This document shows positions 54,601 to 63,600 of a DNA stretch of 64,000 nt, in pieces (position 1 is the stretch's first letter; the number at the start of each line of letters is the position of its first letter). Origin of the DNA: Sipunculus nudus (lineage: Eukaryota > Annelida > Sipuncula > Golfingiida > Sipunculidae); contig CM049306.1 of NCBI GenBank assembly GCA_026874595.1, positions 95,411,642 through 95,475,641 of the forward strand, written 5' to 3'. The translations under genes were made by a program, and so were the position numbers. The notes beneath the pieces were generated by a model. It was not told the DNA's origin and ran no database searches. It was given only the letters and a program-made list of their open reading frames with translations.

Positions 54601-57600
54601 ATTTGGCAACAGGTTAGAGGTCAGTCTGGATATATTTATAGTTTTGGCAGACTGCCAACTGTATCAGATTAGGCAACAGGTCAAGAGTTCACTCAGTGCA
54701 GCCAGGTATGGGTCAGGAGTTTACTCAGTGTAGTAGCTGCATTCTATTTATAGCTTTGGCAGACTGCCAACTGTGTCAGATTATGCAACAGGTCAAGAGT
54801 TCACTCAGTGCAGCCAGGTACAGGTCAAAAGTTCACTCAGTCTGGCCAGGTGCAGGTCATGAGTTCACTCAGTGCAGTAGTCTGAGCAAGCAATTTGTCA
54901 CAGTTCACTCGGGGCAACAGCCTTTCTCACCTAAGCCTGGTCAGCCCCATGCATCAGACTCAAGGTAAGTTTGATGTATTGGCCTAATATTATGACCTGT
55001 CTATGTGTCTTTGATGGCTTTTTCGCTCACAAGACAGGTGTCGCCACCTACCATGACTTTTGCACACGTTTTTCTCAGGAGGGGTTTGATATATCAGTCT
55101 GAAATTGGGCGTATGTATATATCTCTGATAGCTTCGTTGTATACAAGACTGGTGGTGCCAGCTACAATCTTTTTAGTGTTGTGTGCACCTATGCCAGAAT
55201 TTCAGCAGTGATGTTTGTGTAATTGTTTCTTATTCAAAATGTTTAGTACTTGCATAGTTCATATACATGAAAAGTAATGGTCCAGCATTGAAGCATTATA
55301 CCTGGTGTATTTCCCAATGCACAGGTTCGCATTAGGCCTGTAGGCCTTGTTAAATTACAAAATTGTATACATGAAAAAAAAAGAAGAAAATGTAACATGG
55401 CTTTACCCTGCTAAATGCCATTCGTTTTTGCACACATAATCTTCATATTTATGTAACAAATTTGAACTTAATAGAATATTATTCAGTAGATTCAGTAGGT
55501 TATAATTGACATGATTTATGTACTTAACAGAAAAAGAGTCGATCTGGTGAGAGGTCCAAGTCTTCATCGAGACGTAAACACACGGAGCAGGAGTATGAGC
55601 CACACGTAGAGCCAGAGGATGAGGAGGCTCGGCAGTGTTACGGTCCAGGTTGTGTCGAGATCGCAAGGACAGGCTCCAAATACTGCTCAGATGAATGTGG
55701 ATTAAAGCTTGCTAACAAGTAAGTCTTCTTATACCACAGTTAAAGATCATTTATTGGATTATATATACAGGGCAGTTCAATTGACAAAGACAAGTCCACT
55801 GTTTGGTTAACATGTTTATCAAATGTAAACATCAAGGCTCCACATTAACGGTTAACCGCTTACCATTTTCTTTCTTGGAGAAATGAAATCATATTGTCAT
55901 ACCTCTTTATCTTAAGTCCCCTGTGTAGAACCCACTTTCTGTGTTTGTGGCTGTTATCACTGATTTTTGTAGGACAAGTAAAAATTATTGTAGGGCAAGT
56001 AAAACCTACTGGACAGGTATTTTCAAAAGTTAATGTTAAGCCCAATGTACATGTTTAAAATACTTTCTATTTCTAGGCTTCACCTGAACCAAATCAGCTT
56101 GATGATGTTTCAAAACAAATCTATGTGTTAGTATATCACAATCATCCTGTGTTGTATTTTTAAACTTTATTCACTTTGTTTCGCTCATTTTGTTGAGTTT
56201 TAATTTTAACTGAACCTGTGAGCTTGTGCAATGGCGCAGCGTTGTCAGTCAGCCATCCATACAGTAACCCATGCTATCTCAAAAACCGTCGGAGCAAGCA
56301 GCGCCAGATTTATTAAGGTTCAGTCACATGTCAAATTTTATCCGATTGAGCTTATTTTGGCGTCAATTCCATTTATCTGCATTTTATTGGGAAAGAGCTA
56401 GAAAATCTTTAAAAATCTTTTTCTCTGAAATCATCCAGCCAAATTGTTCAATATTATACAGAAATATTCCCAGGAACAGTCTCTCTCAAATTTGGTTGAA
56501 TTGTTGCACTAAGTTGATTTTTGGCCGAGTTACAGGAAGCTGAACTTAGTCATTTAGCCAAAACAGCATACTAAGATTACAATCTCAGAAACGACCAGAG
56601 CTGTCATCACCAAATTTAATGCAAATGTTGGTCACATGAGTCATATTTAAAAAATTGAGCTATTGGTGACCCGACCTGCATTGACCTTTTTTGTACGGGG
56701 GTTATAGGTCATCAGTACATTAACCTATAAAGTAAAATTTCTTTGGAACAGTAGGAGCTACCATCCCAAAATTTTATTTAAAATCAGTCCCATGTCAAAT
56801 GTTGTAGGATTGAACTTTTTGTAGCGCCACATGTATGGACTTATATTTACGAGGAAAAGCTTGAAAACTTGAAAATCTTCTCGGAAATCATTCAGCCATA
56901 TTGTTCTTTGTTTCACAATTTAAATGATCCCAGAGATGAACTCTCTCAAGTTTGCTCAAATGGTTTGGAATCATTGAATTTTAGCAGAGTTAAAGGAATT
57001 TGAACTTGGCAGAATAAGCATACTAACATAAAAATCTCAGAAATGAACGGAGCTAGCATCACCAAGTTTTGTGCAAATGTTGATCATATAATTAATATTT
57101 GAAATCAAGTTTTTTGTGGCACCATCTATATTGACCTGTTTTTTATGGGCAAAAACCTCATAATTTTTGCTTTTCAGCTTAAAAATATTTTATGATGAAA
57201 CTGTCAAGCTGAATGGTTTAATTTTTTAAAAGAATCATTCTAGGGTAGGGTTCTCTCAATTGCATAAGAATTGATTGGGTTCAGTGATATTTGGTAGAGT
57301 CATAGCAAGCTGAAGTTGGTCTTGTGGCCATAAGTAAGCCTATTTCAAACTTAGGGCTGCAATACTGTTGATTCAGCTTCTGTAATATTACACAAAAATG
57401 ATTCTTAGATGGCCTTTTTTAGCTTAGCTGACTCTAAGTCATCTGAGCTATAGTCATGGTCCTTTGTCAGTCGTCCGTCCGTCCGGCCGTTAACAGGGCA
57501 CGTTTTAAAACAGTTGGACCTACAAATCCAAAACTTTGCATACCATTAGATGTCCCCAAAATCTCCTACCATATCAAAAATTGGGTCATTAGGACTTCAT

Positions 57601-60600
57601 TCCTTCGAGATATTAAGGAAAAACCTCCGTTTTCCGTAAAAAAAAAATTCTTACACTTAAGGCTGCCTAATATAAAAACCACTGATCTGTTTTTGATCAT
57701 ATTTAGTATTCATTTTTTTCCATAAATTTTCTATGAACATACCAAAAATTAGGTCAGTTTTGGGTATTATTTTTAAGTTATGGGCCCAAATATAATGCAA
57801 TTTTTAAAAAATCAGGAAATATATTTGCTCACCTAACATGAGAATTGCTGAAGCTGGAGACTTTATTTCAGGAATATAACTTTATTTAATCAAGATTCAA
57901 TTGTTTACCCAAAATTAGATCTGAATTTTGCAAATTTGTCAAGTTATTAGCATAAGTAAAAAATCAATACCTTAAATTTTGTCCAAATTTGGCAATGGCA
58001 CATTTTTTCCCTGTAAGCACTGTTGATTTAATTTTCACAACATATATACATAAGGATTTAATCTTTTAAAATCTGAAATTTCAAAGGAATTGATTGAAAA
58101 GAGTAGCTTTTATTCAAGTTTCCATACACCATGTAAAGTGTTGTTTACATCTAGCCCACCTGGTAGTACAGCCTTCACTTGCATTATGTAACTGACCCCA
58201 GGCAGCTTACCTTGGCTCAGCTTGGCCACTACTAGCAGGATTCTTCTCTGCGCTGCACTCCCCCCCCCCCCCCCCGATGGTGCATTAACTAGATGAATGT
58301 TATAGTTTTCTGTATTTTATTTTATTCTATGAGCTATGCTACATTTTAGATTTTGTATTGTACCACCAGGGTTACAATGATTAAAATGCACATTGAATTG
58401 TGTCCACAAAGTGATGTATTGATATGAAAGTGTGGATGTTCATCAGATAAGTAATTCCTTACTTTAGAAGAGTAAAAACTTCACCAGGTGTGAAATTGAC
58501 TAATAATTCCAGTAAAAAATTATAGCTGAGATAGTAATTAGCACAATGATATTGTTTGTCCCTCATTCAACCAACAGTGTGTATACTTTATTTGAAAAGA
58601 TGTTTTTATTTTATCCAATTTAATGAATCTTTTATTTCTTTCAGTGAATAAAATTAAGCATGTACTGAAAACTCTAATGTGCAAAGCTTTCTAATAGTGA
58701 TTCAAAGAATAATCTTGTAGATGCCATGTTATGGCATTATTTTCTTTAAAATTCAGTTTAAACATTTGTGATTTAAAAATAATAAAATATATGTGTATGC
58801 ATAATATCACCCAATATGAGCTACACTCTGGATATATAATGATTGCAACTTAGAATTCTAATATTCTAATTTATATTTTCAGTTTTTGTATTACAAATTT
58901 ATAAAACTTGTAAATAAAAAAAATGAATCAGATAAAAACTATTAATGGAAAAAGTGGATATGCTAAAAAAATAGGCTTATATATAAACTTAAATGCATTG
59001 ATCTCTTGAAAGTGAAATAATGGTATTAGTCCATTCTGTCCACTTGCCTGTCCGTCTGTAAATTTTTCATATGCATCACAGTGTCTCAAAACTGTTACTG
59101 TTTTTATTCATGAAATACTTGTCAGAGTATTAGTTTGCAATCATATATTTAGAACTTTACTATAACCAAGTAGGAGGGCCCCTTTCCTCTTAGCTTCTCA
59201 TATGCTTTTATAAATGAAAATCATTACAATAGAATATTTTGCATATTTTGCATTTGCAAAAATTTCAAACTTCAGCTGAGCGCCATGACCCATGGGTCCC
59301 TTGTTTTACTTCAGTTTACTTAAATGGCAGAATTATTGGACATTCAACAATGAAAGGACTGTGAGATACATTGTGAACAAAGCTATCAGATTTCTTGTGT
59401 TAACAAACCAAGCTCTTTGGGTTTACAAGCAGAGCTGTAAAGGCACCGTAAATAATTGTTGTCCATACCAAGCTTATGTGTAAGGTAGATCCATGAATAA
59501 AATGTATCTGCCGTTTTCTGATTTTGCTTTCAATAGGCATCTGTTATAATTCTAAACATTTTGATAAAAACATCTGATGAAAATGCAGTTGAAAGAAAGC
59601 ATTGAAGCCAAAGTCTTTCAGTATGTATAAACAGATTTGGCAGACTGCCAATGATTTCAGTATGCAACAGGTCAAGTTTCAGTCTAGATCTATTTATAGC
59701 TTTGGCATACTGCCAACTGTATCAGATGATACAACAGATCGGTACAACCAGCTACTGGTCAAGAATTCACCCAGTGCAGTAGCTACAGCTGGCAATTAGC
59801 TTTGCTTGACTTGGGGCAAATGCCTGCCTCAGCTGAGCTTGGTTAGCCCAGTGCACCTGACTCAAGAGAAGTTTGATGTATCATTCTAAAATTTTGGCCT
59901 GTCCATGCATCTTTGATGGCTTTCTAGTACACCAGACTGGTGTTGCCACCAACAATTATTTTTGCACAGGTTATGTCCCTGCTTATTTCTCAAGAGGGAT
60001 TGATATATCTGCCTGAAATTGGGTTTATGTGTACTTCACGGATAACTTCCTTGTATACAAGACTTGTGGCGCCACCAACAATAATTTTTGCACAGTGTAT
60101 GCCCTTGCTTATTTCTCAGGAGTGATTTGACATATCAGCCTGAATTATTGCATGACTATACCTCTTGGATGGTTTTGTTAGCTCAGCTGACTTTCAGTCA
60201 TGCTGGGATATAGAGATGGGTCTTTGTCTGTCGTCCTTCCGTCTGTCCGTCCGGCCGGCCGTCCGGCCGTTAACAGGGCACAAATCGTAACAGTAGGGGC
60301 TAGGGCCATGAACCCTATGCAGTCTTAGAGGTTCTAAAAAGATCTCCTTGCAAACCTGAAATTAGGTCACTGCAACTGTTCAACCCAAACCTTCAGTCTT
60401 TCACATATGCCACATCTATGCATCACTGAATGTGATTCAAACTTCACATTTATGGGTCTTTTTGCATGAAGAAATAACTAATTGATTTTGAGGTCAGCTG
60501 GTCAGGAGGTTAAAGGTTGCAGGTCTAAGTTATTCACTCATTGGTTGCCAAGTAATTACACCCGGCCAGATGTAATTGGTTAGTAGTTACCCATCATTTA

Positions 60601-63600
60601 GAAAGAATCCAGTTTATATATGGGCAAAAGGCCAAGGTTATAGGTCAGGTAAACTTATTTTGTAGACCATCTCTATTTTTCTTGTATATATAAGCTTGCA
60701 CTCCAGCTGGTACATCTCACCGTGTGGCTGTAATTGTGAGTGACACTGGTGACATATGACTCCCTTTTATATCAGGCTATTAAGTGATAATGCTGAGTGA
60801 TAAGTATCTCGTTACTGCATAACAAAACACTGTTGTTGGAATACTTCAGCCAGGAATTAACACTATGAGAGTATAGTATTAAGGTTTAGCTACTGATTTA
60901 TAAGATGATGGGAACATTTTGCAGTTTATTTTATGGAATCATAGCAATAAACTTAGTTTCCTAGATATCTGAATATTTTTATATAAATCACCACATATAA
61001 AAGCAAGTGTTTTATCTCATAATATGTGGATGTGTACCGTAAAATCTCCACTTAAAACCGCGGTTTAATCAAGAAATTCAAAATCTTGGAATCAGGTTGA
61101 TTTCCTGAAAGCACTGTGCGGTTTATACTAGAAGGGTTTCCTGAATATCTTCCTGACAGACATCGTTTTGGGGCCGGCGAGTGGGCGATAATATTGCAAC
61201 TTTCGAAGGCCGTTCTTAGCAGCAGTCTCACATGCATGGGAGCCTTGTGTAAAAGAATTATTTACGATTATTTGTTATTTATAAATTAAATATTGCTGAT
61301 TAGTTTTTGTGTGATATATAACTTGTTATAAAATTTTGGTAATTGTCACCAATATATGTTAACAACAACCCTGCTGTAACACACAGCGGCCCACTTCGTT
61401 GGGCATGGTCAAGCAAAATGAAATAAATAACTACTTTAAACCCATTTGCGGCATTATTTAGCAATGATTATTTGTTTAAAACGTAAAATGAATAAAAAGC
61501 TGACATCGTTAAGAGTCACACAATGGCAGACGATCGTTTTAAAATCAAGTTTGAGTGCCGCCATGTGCTGAAATGCCCCTGTATTCTGCTAAGAATATTT
61601 TGAACGGCTCTACGCGGTGGGTGGTAAACAGAACAGCCACCTATTTCGTCCCAGCGTGCCTTGCATGAACACTGCCTTGACAAAATGGCTCCCCACACGG
61701 AAACTTTCTTCAGGAAAAAAAACTTGCTTACCCCGACTGGCCACTTTAATTTTACCTTAAAATCACTCGTTATCAAGCGTCATGTTTCCTATATGTGCGT
61801 ATCTCGACAAGGTAACTTCAATTACTTTGATATTTAGTTAAGTTGACCAGCGATGTATTCAAACGCGCCAGCACATTGTGACATGGAGCGATGTCAACGT
61901 ACGATGTGACGATAATAATACCGAAGTAACTGGTATGAAAATGATTTGAATCTTCCGAGTAATTCCAGAAAATGGAATTTTCATCAAAAATTTTTAGAAT
62001 TAAAATATACAGTGACTTGAAATGGATCAGCAGAATATTTTTTTTCAAAATATAATGACAAATCGGTAGCAAACAAGAATACGGCACGTAATATAAAATC
62101 TGTATAAACAGGCAGAGATTCGTCGGCCCTTACGTCTTCCGAAACTTCATGCTTGAGTGACTCTGCAAAAAAGTGTTTTGATGTGTTTAAATAAAATGCC
62201 CAAGGAATTTAAAGTGGACAGGAATGGCCGAGTCGCAACCTACGCGTGTTCATTTCTAGATGATAACTTGATTGTGTCTTTTTGGACCTTCACTTTTACA
62301 TTTGCATATCTATAAATCTGATATGAGCGCCTGAACATGCCTTTTGAATTGTTTTGGACATTCATTACTGTAACATCATTTGGAGAATTTGCCCCAAGTT
62401 TGGTCTCTTATTGGAGGATGTGTGATATTAAATGTCAGACTTGTCATAAATCCATTATGTCTGCCAGTTAGCCACCTTAGAAATCCTTTTTTCAGTGCAG
62501 TTTCAGTAATTTTCCTTCAATTTTTGGTCCGATTAAGAGAATAGTTGTTGCCTGATTTCAGACCTGTCAGAAGTCCAAAATTGCCACCAGGCAACCATCT
62601 TTAAATTCCTTTTGATCATATTATCTCAAGAACTGTTAAAGTGAAGGCAGTCGGACGTATATTAATGTAATCTTGCAAAGGATTGGGTCAAATATTTCTT
62701 AATAAATATTATCATCATATATGAAAGTGCAATACAGTTGGCTTGTATTGAATAAAAATTCATACAGAAGCACCTGTTTCTCAATAATTCTTGCATGGAT
62801 TTCCTTGATTTTTTGCTATATATTTTGATCTTATATTTGCCCTTTGTGGTGTTCCTTTTGACAATGACAGGTATCAAGTAAGCTATGGGAATAGTTCTGG
62901 ATACCTTAACAATCATACATTTTCCTCAGACCATCAATTTACTGTGTTTTAACCAGACATAGGTGATATATATTTCTGTTGTCGTAGAAAATTTCAACAA
63001 ATTGGCAAATTGGTTCTTCAAAATTTTTGATGATGTCGCAGGTCATGCTTGGCAGCTGAGCGTCATGACCCATGGGTCACTTGTTATACAACTTGTGGCG
63101 CCACCTACAATTGATTTTTGGGTTTCATGCATCTGTGCACATTGCTCAAGAGTGGTTTGAAGTATCTGCCTGAAATTTTGCATGTCCATATATCTTTGAT
63201 GGCTTTCTTGTACACAAGACTGGTGGTACCACCTACAATCACTTTGTGTTGTGTACATCAAGCCATTATTTCAGGAGTGACAGTTATGTAATTGGTGCTT
63301 ATACTTGGGTCCAAAATTTTTAGTACTGGCATTGTACATATACATGTCACACAAGTGAAAAAAGTGGTCCAGAATGGAATCATTATACCTGATGTATATA
63401 CCATTGCACAGGTTTGCATTAGGTCTGTAGGCCTTGATTACTTTATTCACTTTTTTTAGTCATATAATTAAGTTTTATTTTCAGTGACTGCATTATCCAC
63501 TTCGTTTCAGTCGTATTGTTGAGTTTCTGCCTCAGCGTATCAGACAGTGGCAAGCCAGTCCATGTATTGCTGAAGAAAACAATAAAAAGTCACTGGATAA

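Larger units (their letters stand above)
50428..55351 (+). mobile_element. Family D Helitron-like element D1, with a second D head and an E element inside
   Basis: The head GCGAACCTGTG (50429-50439) is inverted exactly near the end (CACAGGTTCGC, 55320-55330). After the head: GTCGGCCGTCGTCC and GTACGTTAACCC. Tandem cores carry AAATTGTTCAATATT, TTTTTGGC-GAGTTA and GGTGGCGCCACCTGC. The tail has palindromic arms AGGCCT-GT-AGGCCT followed by TGTT. A second D head sits at 51831 (AGTGAACCTGTGAACTAATG), but only one tail is seen, so one D copy lost its end. The E element interrupts at 52377-53551. Confidence 0.75.
56210..63437 (+). mobile_element. Family D element D2, interrupted by two A elements
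   Basis: The head CTGAACCTGTGAGCTTGTGC is at 56210. The tail GCACAGGTTTGC (63406-63417) is inverse to the head, followed by AGGTCTGTAGGCCTTGATT. Own sequence at 56210-57420, 59306-60179 and 63086-63437 aligns in order with D1 (for example GGCCTTTGTACAAGTTTACT at 54171 versus GGCCTTT at 57413 and CAGTTTACTT at 59314). The two gaps are exactly filled by A elements. Confidence 0.78.

Noticed and set aside
61516-62087. Minus-strand frames of 86 and 89 codons as a possible antisense gene
   Set aside because: No similarity recognised and no clear splice structure. The region is kept only as a CpG-rich stretch of unknown nature.
28241-63437. Search for a helicase, transposase or reverse transcriptase in the elements
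   Set aside because: No frame long enough and no motif seen; all elements here appear non-autonomous.
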